From Phycisphaera sp. (GTDB lineage: Bacteria > Planctomycetota > Phycisphaerae > Phycisphaerales > Zrk34), in NCBI GenBank assembly GCA_016125285.1, contig WGMA01000011.1, positions 62,001-126,000 on the forward strand: a DNA stretch of 64,000 nt. Direction: 5' to 3'. Of this stretch, positions 1 through 8,343 are shown in pieces; position 1 is the first letter of the stretch, and each line of letters begins with the position of its first letter. The translations under genes and the position numbers were made by a program. The notes below the pieces were generated by a model, which ran no database searches, had not been told where the DNA came from, and saw nothing but the letters and a program-made list of their open reading frames with translations.

Positions 1-86
1 ACGCTCCCCCGCCACGGAGCCTCGACCGGCACGAACCAGGCGTGCGGGTTTTGCATTCCCACGCCCCACGCCAAGGAGCGACCGAG

Positions 87-1649
87 ATGGCCGACGAGCA
101 CGATCACGACCACAGCCACGACCATGATCACTCACACGATCATGACCATAGCCACGACCACGACCACAGCCATGACCACGACCACGACGGCTTCGAGCCG
201 ACGGTGACCGTCGAGGACATCGGCCCGGCCCGCAAGAAGATCGTCATCGAGGTCGCCGCCGAGCAGATCGCCGACCGGCTGTCCGACAACTTCAAGAACC
301 TGCAGTCCGAGGCGACGATCCCCGGCTTCCGCCGCGGCCGCGCTCCGCAGCGCCTGCTCGAGAAGCGATTCGGCTCCGATGTCCGCGCCGAGGTCTGCAA
401 CCAGATCATCGGCGAGAGCTACGCCCACGCCGTGGAGTCCAACAGCCTCCGCGTGCTCGGCGACCCGGACATCAAGGACCTCGACGACATCAAGCTGCCC
501 GACGACGGCCCGCTGAAGTTCGAGGCCGAGGTCGAGGTCGTGCCCGAGTTCGAGCTGCCGGACCTCAAGGGCATCGAGATCGACAAGCCGCTGCTCGAGA
601 TTTCCGACGATAAGATCGACGCGGAGATCGACCGCTACTGCGAGATGTACGGCAAGTTCGAGGGCGTCGACAAGACCGAGGCGGGCGACTACATCACCGC
701 CGCGATCAAGGTGATCGACAAGGACGGCGAGGTCATCCAGGAGCTGGCCGCGGCGCAGTCGCTGGTGCCCGGTGAGGACCGCAACTTCAAGGGCGCCCTC
801 GCGGGCATCCTCGTCGAGGACCTCGGCAAGCAGATCACCGGCAAGAGCGTCGGCGACAGCGTGACGGTCGACACCAAGGGCCCGTCGATGCACGAGATCG
901 AGGCGATCCGCGAGCAGCCGATCAAGATCGAGGCGACCCTCAGCCGCATCGAGCGCATGAAGCCCATGCCGCGTGAGGAGCTGATGGAGGCGCTGGGCAT
1001 GACCGAGGAGGACGAGCTGCGTGAGCAGGTTCGCGAGCGTCTGGACGGCCAGGCCCAGCAGGCGCAGCAGCAGGCGATGACCGAGCAGGTCGTCGAGGCG
1101 CTGGTCGACAAGATCGACATGGAGCTGCCCGAGGACCTCAGCGCCCGTCAGGCCGAGCGCGCCCTGCACCGCCGCCGCATCGAGATGATGTACCAGGGCC
1201 GCAGCCCGCAGGAGGTCGAAGAGAGCCTGGCCGAGATGCGTGAGGCGACGAAGGAAGCGGCGCAGCGCGACCTGAAGATCTCGTTCATCCTCGACGCCGT
1301 GGCGCGTCACTTCGACGTCAACGTCACCGAGGCGGAGGTCAACACGCAGATCGTGCACATCGCGATGCAGCAGGGCCGCCGCCCCGAGCGGATGCGTGAC
1401 GAGATGATCAAGTCCGGCCAGGTCGACCAGCTGTTCATCCAGCTCCGCGAGGCGAAGGCCGTGGAGAAGGTGATCGAAGAGGTCAAGGTCAACGAGCTGT
1501 CCGAGGACGAGTACCGCAAGAAGCACGGCGGCGACGACGCGGCCGACGAGAAGGCGGGCGAGTCGAAGAAGAAGACGACCAAGAAGAAGACCACGAAGAA
1601 GAAGACCACCAAGAAGTCGTCGACGAAGAAGAAGTCCGACGACGCGTGA
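87..1649 (+). CDS. tig: trigger factor with His/Asp-rich N-terminal extension
   Basis: This is the ribosome-associated chaperone that binds nascent chains at the exit tunnel. The ATG at 87 is chosen because AAGGAG lies at 73-78; a GTG at 42 would add an unconserved leader. Residues 5-33 are an alternating His/Asp/Ser run with 15 histidines, absent from ordinary trigger factors. The ribosome-docking signature GFRRGRAP follows at roughly residue 80, then a weakly conserved FKBP-like PPIase domain, the helical C-terminal domain, and a Lys/Thr-rich tail (KKKTTKKKTTKKK type) after residue 490. The protein has 520 residues, longer than the usual 430-450 because of both low-complexity ends. It is followed by a small membrane-protein gene and clpX, but clpP is not between them. 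The His-rich segment may bind metal (inference). Confidence 0.93.
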   Translation: MADEHDHDHSHDHDHSHDHDHSHDHDHSHDHDHDGFEPTVTVEDIGPARKKIVIEVAAEQIADRLSDNFKNLQSEATIPGFRRGRAPQRLLEKRFGSDVRAEVCNQIIGESYAHAVESNSLRVLGDPDIKDLDDIKLPDDGPLKFEAEVEVVPEFELPDLKGIEIDKPLLEISDDKIDAEIDRYCEMYGKFEGVDKTEAGDYITAAIKVIDKDGEVIQELAAAQSLVPGEDRNFKGALAGILVEDLGKQITGKSVGDSVTVDTKGPSMHEIEAIREQPIKIEATLSRIERMKPMPREELMEALGMTEEDELREQVRERLDGQAQQAQQQAMTEQVVEALVDKIDMELPEDLSARQAERALHRRRIEMMYQGRSPQEVEESLAEMREATKEAAQRDLKISFILDAVARHFDVNVTEAEVNTQIVHIAMQQGRRPERMRDEMIKSGQVDQLFIQLREAKAVEKVIEEVKVNELSEDEYRKKHGGDDAADEKAGESKKKTTKKKTTKKKTTKKSSTKKKSDDA

Positions 1650-1697
1650 GTGACCACCGCGAGGCCGAAGCCCGCCGCCTGAACACGAGGAGCCGCG

Positions 1698-2228
1698 ATG
1701 CCGACGACGATGATGCGATGGCTTGCGCAGGCTTCGTCGTCGTCGGGCGGCGGCGCTCCCCCGGCCGATCACACGGTGGACATCATGACCTGGTGCACGG
1801 TCTTCATCATCGCCGTGGTGGTCCTGTTCTTCATCGCGTCGGTGATGAAGAAGCGGTCGCAGGAGTGGCAGCAGGACACCCCGGCGATGAAGCTGACGTT
1901 CACGCTGGACGACGTGCGTCAGATGCTCGCCGCCGGGCAGCTCACGGAGGCCGAGGCGGCGCGGATGCGCGAGAAGATCATCGCCAGGTCGCGCGAGGGC
2001 CTCGGCGACGACAAGGCGGACGCGAAGGCGGACGACGCGTCGGTCGAGGACGAGGCGACGGACGTGGCGACCGAGGTGGCCGACGCCGCGCCGGCCGGTC
2101 CGGCCGAGACGACCGCGCCGCCGCCGTCGCGTGACTCAGGCCGCCCCGCGTCGATCAATTGGCTCTTGCGTAACAAGTCGCGACGGGCGCCGGGCCCCGC
2201 GCGACCGGCCCGTCGACGTCGACCGTAA
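1698..2228 (+). CDS. small single-pass membrane protein with SHOCT-like motif
   Basis: The 176-residue protein has a short polar N-terminus, one hydrophobic segment at about residues 30-50 (WCTVFIIAVVVLFFIASVM), and a basic stop-transfer KKR. It is followed by a helical stretch resembling a SHOCT motif (LAAGQLTEAEAARMREKII) at about residues 77-96. The rest is an acidic Ala/Asp-rich and then basic Pro/Arg tail that is probably disordered. GAGGAG at 1687-1692 supports the ATG at 1698. It lies 48 bases after tig on the same strand, so cotranscription is likely. SHOCT segments are short oligomerisation or recruitment motifs in many unrelated bacterial proteins. The function here is unknown and the motif assignment rests on pattern only. 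Confidence 0.65.
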   Translation: MPTTMMRWLAQASSSSGGGAPPADHTVDIMTWCTVFIIAVVVLFFIASVMKKRSQEWQQDTPAMKLTFTLDDVRQMLAAGQLTEAEAARMREKIIARSREGLGDDKADAKADDASVEDEATDVATEVADAAPAGPAETTAPPPSRDSGRPASINWLLRNKSRRAPGPARPARRRRP

Positions 2229-2270
2229 ACGCAGGATCGTTACGGAGATGATTCGATCGCCTGCAGCGGA

Positions 2271-2356
2271 TAGAATTGTGTCGTTTCGAGTTGCGAACGT
2301 CCGAGCCGGCCGCGCCGCGGTCAGACACTGGCCCAATGAGGCGACGCCGCTACAAT
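2271..2356 (+). promoter_or_regulatory. candidate promoter region for clpX
   Basis: Two -10-like hexamers occur in the gap before clpX, TAGAAT at 2271-2276 and TACAAT at 2351-2356. Neither has a convincing -35 at the right distance. They suggest that clpX can be transcribed on its own, but the evidence is weak. Confidence 0.25.
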
Positions 2357-2383
2357 CGGGTTCCAACCACGGGAAGCAGTGAC

Positions 2384-3733
2384 ATGGCGAATCAATCTGG
2401 CGGTGGCAACAAGGGTGGCGGGTCCGGTTCCGGCGACGGGAGCGGCACGGGCGGTGGCGGTGGCGGCGGCGGCTTCTCCGGACGCAAGATCACCACGTGC
2501 TCGTTCTGCGGCAAGACCTCGCGCGAGGTCGGCCCGATGGTCGAGGGCCCCAACGACGTGTACATCTGCTCGTCGTGCACCGACCTCTGCCAGAACATCT
2601 TCCGCCAGGAGCACCGCCGCGTTCACGCCCGCAAGACGCAGATCGGCGTGATCCCCTCGCCGCGCGAGATCCGCGAGTTCATGGACCAGTACATCATCGG
2701 CCAGGAGCCCGCCAAGAAGGCCCTCGCCGTCGCCGTGCACAACCACTACAAGCGACTGTCCAGTCAGGACAGCGAAGAGGACATCGACGTCGAGCTCGAG
2801 AAGTCGAACGTCATGCTCATCGGCCCCACCGGCTCGGGCAAGACGCTGCTCGCCCGCACCATGGCGCGCATGCTCAACGTGCCCTTCGCCATCGGCGACG
2901 CCACCACGCTCACCGAAGCGGGATACGTCGGCGAAGACGTCGAGAACCTGCTGCTCAAGCTCCTCCAGGCCGCAGACTACGACCTCGACTCCGCCCAGCG
3001 CGGCATCATCTTCATTGACGAGATCGACAAGATCGGCCGCACCTCGCAGAACGTCTCGATCACGCGCGACGTCAGCGGCGAGGGCGTCCAGCAGGCCCTG
3101 CTCAAGATGCTCGAAGGCACCGTCGCCAACGTCCCCCCGCAGGGCGGACGCAAGCACCCCGAGCAGCAGTACATCCAGATGGACACGACCAACATCCTGT
3201 TCATCTGCGGCGGCGCATTCATCGGCATCGAGGACATCATCCGCAAACGCCTCGGCGCCCAGCGCATCGGCTTCTCCGCGCAGGCGGGCGCCGCGATCGG
3301 CAACAAACGCGACGACCGCGTCCTCTCACAGGTCACCACCGACGACGTGCTCGAGTTCGGCCTCATCCCCGAGCTCGTCGGCCGACTGCCCATCGTCGTC
3401 CCGCTCAGCCCGCTCGACGAAGAGGCGCTCGTCCGCATCCTCACCGAGCCGAAGAACGCCCTCGTCCGCCAGTACCAGCACTACTTCACGATGGAAGGCG
3501 CCGAGCTGCAGTTCACCGAGGACGCGCTGTCCGCCGTCGCCCATAAGGCCATGGCGCGCAACACCGGCGCCCGCGCCCTGCGTGCGATCCTCGAGGAAGT
3601 GATGCTCGACCTGATGTACGACCTGCCCGACATGGAAAACCGCGGCGTCACTTACGTCATGGACGCCGATGTCATCGCCGGCACCAAGAAGCTCGGCGAA
3701 ATGAAGAAGATCAAGAAGAAAGAGTCGGCGTAG
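2384..3733 (+). CDS. clpX: ATP-dependent Clp protease ATP-binding subunit ClpX
   Basis: AAA+ unfoldase that recognises tagged proteins and feeds them to ClpP. The ATG at 2384 gives 449 residues. Residues 5-30 are almost pure Gly/Ser. The zinc-binding domain follows with Cys39, Cys42, Cys62 and Cys65 (CSFCGK and CSSC). The AAA+ module shows Walker A GPTGSGKT, the pore-loop GYVGED, Walker B IFIDEID, and sensor and C-terminal domains with GARALR. All ClpX hallmarks are intact. The preceding trigger factor matches the usual tig-clpP-clpX neighbourhood, but no clpP lies in the window, so the peptidase must be encoded elsewhere. The glycine-rich linker before the zinc finger is longer than usual. 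Confidence 0.95.
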   Translation: MANQSGGGNKGGGSGSGDGSGTGGGGGGGGFSGRKITTCSFCGKTSREVGPMVEGPNDVYICSSCTDLCQNIFRQEHRRVHARKTQIGVIPSPREIREFMDQYIIGQEPAKKALAVAVHNHYKRLSSQDSEEDIDVELEKSNVMLIGPTGSGKTLLARTMARMLNVPFAIGDATTLTEAGYVGEDVENLLLKLLQAADYDLDSAQRGIIFIDEIDKIGRTSQNVSITRDVSGEGVQQALLKMLEGTVANVPPQGGRKHPEQQYIQMDTTNILFICGGAFIGIEDIIRKRLGAQRIGFSAQAGAAIGNKRDDRVLSQVTTDDVLEFGLIPELVGRLPIVVPLSPLDEEALVRILTEPKNALVRQYQHYFTMEGAELQFTEDALSAVAHKAMARNTGARALRAILEEVMLDLMYDLPDMENRGVTYVMDADVIAGTKKLGEMKKIKKKESA

Positions 3734-3762
3734 CCCGATCCCCTGAGAAACGCGTGCGTTCC

Positions 3763-3790
3763 TTGACTTCGACCACCGTATCCGTATGGT
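3763..3790 (+). promoter_or_regulatory. candidate sigma-70 promoter before the methyltransferase gene
   Basis: TTGACT (3763-3768) and TATGGT (3785-3790) are separated by 16 bases in the gap between clpX and the methyltransferase gene. This predicts a 5' leader of about 230 bases. Confidence 0.45.
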
Positions 3791-3799
3791 CGGTGGTGG

Positions 3800-3824
3800 T
3801 CCCGCGCGTTGTTGTCGCGCGGGA
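3800..3824 (+). other. perfect 9-bp GC-rich hairpin in a long 5' leader
   Basis: TCCCGCGCG pairs with CGCGCGGGA around a 7-base loop, just downstream of the candidate promoter. There is no T-run after it, so it is not a standard terminator. It may be a structured part of the leader RNA, or the clpX transcript end. Confidence 0.4.
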
Positions 3825-4025
3825 ACGTCGAGTGTCCGGCGTGACTCACCCGCGCCGCGACGTCTATCCAGGCCACCGCCGAGCGTGATTCCGGCGGTCG
3901 GCCAACACCCGCCGCGTCGATCCGAAGTTCGGTGCGGCGCAACAAAACGACAGGCAACGCCGTAGGTCGTCGTGGCCGGGGTTGTGCATTGGCTACTCAA
4001 ACGTGATCGACAAGGGGATCCCCGC

Positions 4026-4847
4026 ATGGATACGCAGAACACCACACCGCGCTGGCGACTACGCGTCGCCGAGATCGACTCCGAGTTCGACGAACTCCGC
4101 CTGCCGAGCGGCGCCGACGACGGCGTCTCGCAGGACAAGGAGTGGTGCGACCTCGTGGTTGACGGGCAGACCCGACGCATCAGGTTCCACGACTACCACG
4201 ACGTGTTCAAGGTGCCCGGGCTCTACGAGCACCTGTTCTACCACACGCTGGAGTGCTGCTCGCCCACACGGGTAACCCGGCTGCTCGCCGACGTGCTGCT
4301 GGATCACCGCGACTGCCCCGACGACCTGCACGTCCTCGACGTCGGCGCCGGCAACGGCATGGTCGGCGACGAGCTCGACGCGCGGGGCGTCCAGAAGATC
4401 GTCGGCATCGACATCATCCCCGAGGCGCGTGAAGCGACGCTCCGCGACCGCCCGGGCCTATACCACGACTACCTCGTGACGGACCTGACCAACCTGCCCG
4501 AACGCGACGAAGAGACGCTGCGCAAGCACCAGTTCAACTGCCTGACCACCGTCGCCGCGCTCGGCTTCGGTGACATCCCGCCGCGTGCGTTCGTCAAGGC
4601 GCTCGACCTGATCGAGACGCCCGGCTGGATCGCGTTCAACATCAAGGAAGACTTCATCCACGAACGCGACGCCAGCGGGTTCTGCCGCCTCATCCGCCGA
4701 CTCGCCCGCGACGAGGTCATCCAGCCGCAGGCCTACCGCCGCTACCCCCACCGCCTGTCGGTCGCCGGCGAGCCGCTTCACTACGTCGGCATGGTCGCAC
4801 GCAAGCTCAGGGACGTGCCCGACGACATGCTCGAATGTGATTTCTGA
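4026..4847 (+). CDS. class I SAM-dependent methyltransferase
   Basis: The 273-residue protein has the SAM-binding motif I VLDVGAGNGMVGDEL at about residues 101-115, followed by acidic motif II (IVGIDIIPEA), typical of the Rossmann-fold methyltransferases. The ATG at 4026 has AAGGGG at 4012-4017. It appears monocistronic and convergent with the gene on the other strand. No substrate-specific region is recognisable. It could be a small-molecule methyltransferase; annotation beyond the superfamily would be a guess. Confidence 0.75.
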   Translation: MDTQNTTPRWRLRVAEIDSEFDELRLPSGADDGVSQDKEWCDLVVDGQTRRIRFHDYHDVFKVPGLYEHLFYHTLECCSPTRVTRLLADVLLDHRDCPDDLHVLDVGAGNGMVGDELDARGVQKIVGIDIIPEAREATLRDRPGLYHDYLVTDLTNLPERDEETLRKHQFNCLTTVAALGFGDIPPRAFVKALDLIETPGWIAFNIKEDFIHERDASGFCRLIRRLARDEVIQPQAYRRYPHRLSVAGEPLHYVGMVARKLRDVPDDMLECDF

Positions 4848-4867
4848 TCAGGCAGACCCCGCCCGGC

Positions 4868-5989
4868 TCACTGCCCGAACAGGTTACGCTGCGCCAGGAA
4901 CATGCCTTCGCTCTCGAAGTGCAGCAGCGCCTCGTCCGTCGACTTGAACACCTTCGTCGCCGTCTCGGTGATGAACGGGCTGGGCGACTTGGCCGGCTTC
5001 CACACCACGTACACTTCCTTCGAGCCCTCGAACGCGTGCTGCAGCTCGCGCTCGACGCCGCTGCTCAGACCCGGCGTGCCGCCCGGCAGCTCCGGGACCA
5101 GCGACACGATCATGTCCGACTGGTCGATCAGCTTGAAGTCGCGCGCGTAGATCTGCCCGTCGATGTCGCCCGCGATGTCGATCACCTGCTTGACCGACAC
5201 GTCGAACGTCACCGGGTTGCCCTCCGGGTCGAGCCCCTTGCCCGTGATGAAGTCCTTGGCCTCCTTCGCCGCGGCGAGCGCGCGATCCAGCAGCAGCTTC
5301 TCGTCGACGTCGCCGGGGTCGAACGAGATGAAGTGCCGCGCCAGCTCGGCGCGGAACGCGTCGATCTCCGCCAGCACGTCCGGCATGCTCACCACGTGCG
5401 TCATCGGGAACGACGGATAAACCTTGCGCATCTTCGGCTGCGTGACCAGCCGCGCCGCCGTCTCGATCGTCGCCCTGTCCCGCCCGCGCGACAGCACGTA
5501 GAACTCGTTGCCGCACCCCACCGCCTGCGCCAGCAGCTCCGTGGCCATGATCTCTTCTTCGCGCCACACCATCAGGTCCTTGAGCGTTGCGTCGACGGTG
5601 TGCTCGCGGTGCAGCCGATGCCCGATCGCCTCGATGTTGTCGACCAGGCAGATCAGCACGTCGGGCTTGAGGGCCTGGATCTGGTCGAAGTCGAACGCGC
5701 GGAACAGGCCGTGCCGCCACCGGAACGTGCCGTGCGTGTTGATCAGCACGTGCCGGTGATTCGCCGCGTCGTTCATCACGTCCTTGAACACCGAACGCCG
5801 CAGCGTGTGCAGACGCCCGAGCGGCAGGTCGAGGATGCGCCCGGGGCGCACGTCCGGCGCCTCGGCGTACATCATGTCGCCGATGTGATACAGCTTCACC
5901 GGCTCGCCGCGCTCGGCCGCGAACTGCGAAACCGCCTCGGCGTACTTCTTCTTATCCATCCCGACCTGGCCGGTGAGAATTGCGAGCAT
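4868..5989 (-). CDS. AdkA-like nucleotide kinase domain fused to a nucleoside 2-deoxyribosyltransferase-like domain
   Basis: The ATG at 5989 is preceded by GGGAG and begins MLAILTGQVG; upstream in-frame codons look like spacer. The N-terminal ~210 residues resemble archaeal-type adenylate kinases: a beta strand and a degenerate P-loop (LTGQVGMDKKKY instead of GxxGxGK[ST]), then a INTHGTFRWRHG block and a LKPDVLICLVDN block like the THA and KPD motifs of AdkA. The C-terminal ~160 residues resemble the nucleoside 2-deoxyribosyltransferase fold: SDMIVSLVPELPGG, then GLSSGVERELQHAFEGSKEVYVV, where the Glu after the SSG turn would be the candidate nucleophile, and a TKVFKSTDEAL end. The domain calls are pattern-based inference. 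The P-loop lacks the canonical Gly-Lys-Ser/Thr, so the kinase half may be inactive. The role may be nucleotide salvage or sensing. The gene is divergent from the nuclease gene at 6147. Confidence 0.6.
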   Translation of the reverse strand: MLAILTGQVGMDKKKYAEAVSQFAAERGEPVKLYHIGDMMYAEAPDVRPGRILDLPLGRLHTLRRSVFKDVMNDAANHRHVLINTHGTFRWRHGLFRAFDFDQIQALKPDVLICLVDNIEAIGHRLHREHTVDATLKDLMVWREEEIMATELLAQAVGCGNEFYVLSRGRDRATIETAARLVTQPKMRKVYPSFPMTHVVSMPDVLAEIDAFRAELARHFISFDPGDVDEKLLLDRALAAAKEAKDFITGKGLDPEGNPVTFDVSVKQVIDIAGDIDGQIYARDFKLIDQSDMIVSLVPELPGGTPGLSSGVERELQHAFEGSKEVYVVWKPAKSPSPFITETATKVFKSTDEALLHFESEGMFLAQRNLFGQ

Positions 5990-6028
5990 GCCACACTCCC
6001 TCGTGAACGAACTGCGATGACAGCCATG

Positions 6029-6058
6029 AATATAAGCCCGACGCGTCCGCACCGCCAA
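6029..6058 (-). promoter_or_regulatory. candidate promoter for the kinase/deoxyribosyltransferase-like gene
   Basis: On the minus strand TTGGCG (6053-6058) and TATATT (6029-6034) are spaced by 18 bases, about 40 bases before the start codon. Confidence 0.35.
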
Positions 6059-6146
6059 GCGCGCGTTAACGTTTCGAGAAAGCCGCCCGGCCCGCGCTCG
6101 CCGCGATATCATGCTCACGGATACCCCATCCCCCGGAGACCAACCC

Positions 6147-7034
6147 ATGCCACGCGTCACGCCGCTGCTGCTCGGTCTGATCGTCGCCGTCGCCTGCCCC
6201 GCCGCGTTCGCCTGGCATCACGAGGGTCATCACCTCATCGCCGAGCGCGCCGTCGACGCCCTGCCCGACACCGTCCCGGCCTTCTTCCGCGCCGGCGCCG
6301 CCACGATCGCCCACGCCAGCCTCGACCCCGACCTGACACGCAACCCCGCCGCGCCGCAGCTCAACGACGCCAACGCCCCCGAGCACTACCTCGACTACGA
6401 AGCGCTCCAGGGCAAAGCCCTGCCCGCAAAGCGATCGCAGTATCTCAAGCTGATGGGCGAGCTGAATCTCTCCGCCCAGCAGGCCGGGTTCCTGCCCTAC
6501 TCGGTCACCGAGTCCACGCAGCAACTGATGATCGCCTTCGCCGAGCACCGCAAGTGGCCCGACAACCCGTACATCAGGATGAAGTGCCTGATCTACGCCG
6601 GCTGGCTGGCGCACTACGCCGGCGACCTCGTCCAGCCGCTGCACAACACGATCCACTTCGACGGACGCGTCGTCAACGGACGCTCGCCGCACACCGGCAT
6701 CCACGCCAAGGTCGACGACCTGCTCTACCGCTACAAGCCCGACGACATCGCCTTCGACCCCGCACATGTCCGCGCGATCGACGGCGACCTGTTCAAGGCC
6801 GTGCTCGCCGAGATCGACAAGACCCACGCCCTGGTCGACCGCGTCTACGAACTGGAGCCGAAGCTGCCCGGCGTCAAAGAGAAGGTCGAACTCGACCCGC
6901 AGGTCAAAGACTTCGCCCTCGACCGCGCCACCGCCGGCGTCGAACTCACCGCTTCACTCTTCCTCACCGCGTGGGAACAGTCGGCGAAGATTGTGATCCC
7001 GAGCTACGTCGATCGGGCGGAGCAGGACAAGTGA
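6147..7034 (+). CDS. secreted S1/P1-nuclease-type zinc phosphoesterase
   Basis: The 295-residue protein has a clear signal peptide (MPRVTPLLLGLIVAVACPAAFA). The predicted mature protein begins with Trp followed by HHEGHHLIAERAV. In the S1/P1 nuclease and phospholipase C superfamily the N-terminal Trp itself ligates zinc, so a mature N-terminus at Trp fits well. Further His/Asp ligands are likely in HYLDYE, in AHYAGDLVQPLHNTIHFDG (compare the HxxGDxHQPLH signature) and in HTGIHAKVDDLL. GGAG at 6135-6138 supports the ATG at 6147. The role is probably extracytoplasmic nucleic-acid or phosphodiester hydrolysis. Assignment to the superfamily is fairly safe; the substrate is not known. Confidence 0.72.
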   Translation: MPRVTPLLLGLIVAVACPAAFAWHHEGHHLIAERAVDALPDTVPAFFRAGAATIAHASLDPDLTRNPAAPQLNDANAPEHYLDYEALQGKALPAKRSQYLKLMGELNLSAQQAGFLPYSVTESTQQLMIAFAEHRKWPDNPYIRMKCLIYAGWLAHYAGDLVQPLHNTIHFDGRVVNGRSPHTGIHAKVDDLLYRYKPDDIAFDPAHVRAIDGDLFKAVLAEIDKTHALVDRVYELEPKLPGVKEKVELDPQVKDFALDRATAGVELTASLFLTAWEQSAKIVIPSYVDRAEQDK

Positions 7035-7089
7035 CGCCCGAAGCTGGTTGATGCTATACGCCGCCGCGCGACCGTGTTACGCTGCGGCC

Positions 7090-7911
7090 ATGGCCTTTCG
7101 CTTCATCATGCTCGGTGACATCGTCGGTCGACCCGGGCGCCGCGTTGTGCAGCAGCACATCGCCGCGCTGCGGCAGCAGCACCGCGCCGATCTCGTCATC
7201 GCCAACGGTGAGAACATCGCCGGCGGCTCCGGCATCACCACACGCCTCTACCAGAAGCTGCTCAGCTACGGCGTCGACGGCGTCACGCTCGGCGACCACG
7301 CGTTCCGGCAGGCGGAGATCGTCCCGGTGATGCACCAGCACGACCGGCTCATCCGCCCGTTCAACCTGCCCGAGCAGGCGCCCGGACAAGGCGCGATGGT
7401 GCTCGAAACGAACAGCGGCCTGCGCGTGCACGTGATCACGCTGCTCGGTCGGCTGTTCATCTCCAACCCGCTCGCCGACGATCCGTTCGCCGCCGCCGAT
7501 CTGTACCTGCAGGAGGTCGGCCGCGACGAGGCCGTCATCGTCGAGATCCACGCCGAGGCCACCAGCGAAAAACTCGCGCTGGCCCACTACCTCGACGGCC
7601 GCGTCGCCGCGGTGCTCGGCACGCACACCCACACGCCCACCGCCGACGCCCGCGTGCTGCCCGGCGGCACTGCCTTTATCAGCGACCTGGGCATGTGCGG
7701 CCCCTACGACTCGGTGCTCGGCCGACTCAAGGACCGCGTCGTCCAGTTCATGTCGACCGCCAACCCCGCACGCTTCGAGGTCGCTGACGACACCAACGAC
7801 ACCCGCCTCTGCGGCGTCCTCGTCGAACTCGACGACCACCTCCGCGCCACCCGCTGCGAACGCGTCGAGGTCGCCGCCGACCTCGACAACCCGCCCTTCA
7901 ACGCCGACTGA
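7090..7911 (+). CDS. ymdB: YmdB-family metallophosphoesterase
   Basis: YmdB proteins are cyclic-nucleotide (2',3'-cAMP type) phosphodiesterases with a binuclear metal site. The signature blocks are all visible: MLGDIVGRPGRR at the N-terminus, VIANGENIAGGSG, TLGDHAFR, VEIHAEATSEK, the GTHTHTPTAD metal-binding block and FISDLGMCGPYDSVLG. The length of 273 residues is normal for the family. The ATG at 7090 is chosen because the conserved first strand starts right there; no clear Shine-Dalgarno is seen. In other bacteria ymdB often lies near rny, but here the neighbours are unrelated. Confidence 0.87.
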   Translation: MAFRFIMLGDIVGRPGRRVVQQHIAALRQQHRADLVIANGENIAGGSGITTRLYQKLLSYGVDGVTLGDHAFRQAEIVPVMHQHDRLIRPFNLPEQAPGQGAMVLETNSGLRVHVITLLGRLFISNPLADDPFAAADLYLQEVGRDEAVIVEIHAEATSEKLALAHYLDGRVAAVLGTHTHTPTADARVLPGGTAFISDLGMCGPYDSVLGRLKDRVVQFMSTANPARFEVADDTNDTRLCGVLVELDDHLRATRCERVEVAADLDNPPFNAD

Positions 7912-8081
7912 CCCGCGCCGATCCGTGCGCACCAACGCGCACACGCCACACCGTCAGCGCGATTTTGCCACAAAAAAGTCATCGCCCGCCCCACCCGTCA
8001 CTTACACCGACGCCCCCCGCGCGTCGCGACACCCCCGTGCGCACCTGCGCGTCGTTTCGCCCATTTATGGAGGGCTGACAC

Positions 8082-8261
8082 ATGACCCAAACGCCAGACA
8101 ACGTACGCGCCGACCGCGCGACACGCCCCAAGCCCGCGACTTCGAGCGCCGCGAGGCGCCGCGGGATCGCAATGAAAAATGGAAAATGGAAAATGACAGA
8201 TGACAAAGGCCCCCTCCCCCCCCCCCGCAAATCACGACACGAGCGCCCGCGCCGGTATTGA
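8082..8261 (+). CDS. possible small orphan protein, 59 residues
   Basis: A very strong Shine-Dalgarno GGAGGG (8069-8074) stands 7 bases before an ATG that opens a 59-codon frame. The product is basic and Pro/Arg-rich with a Lys/Met-rich centre. The frame crosses an A-rich stretch made of repeated GGAAAAT words (8171-8203) and a run of eleven C at 8216-8226, so the second half may be a repeat rather than gene. It is the only candidate in the 430-base gap between ymdB and the protease gene. The function is unknown and coding is uncertain. Confidence 0.3.
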   Translation: MTQTPDNVRADRATRPKPATSSAARRRGIAMKNGKWKMTDDKGPLPPPRKSRHERPRRY

Positions 8262-8343
8262 CACCCATGGGCCACCGTCGAGAATGCGAAATGAGCCTTC
8301 CAGACACCCGGCGTGACCCGCAGCGCCACCTCAGGGGACCAAT

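Noticed and set aside
132-1772. Long minus-strand frame opposite trigger factor
   Set aside because: Leu/Val/Arg/Asp-rich translation typical of the antisense of a GC-rich gene; the plus-strand gene is certain.
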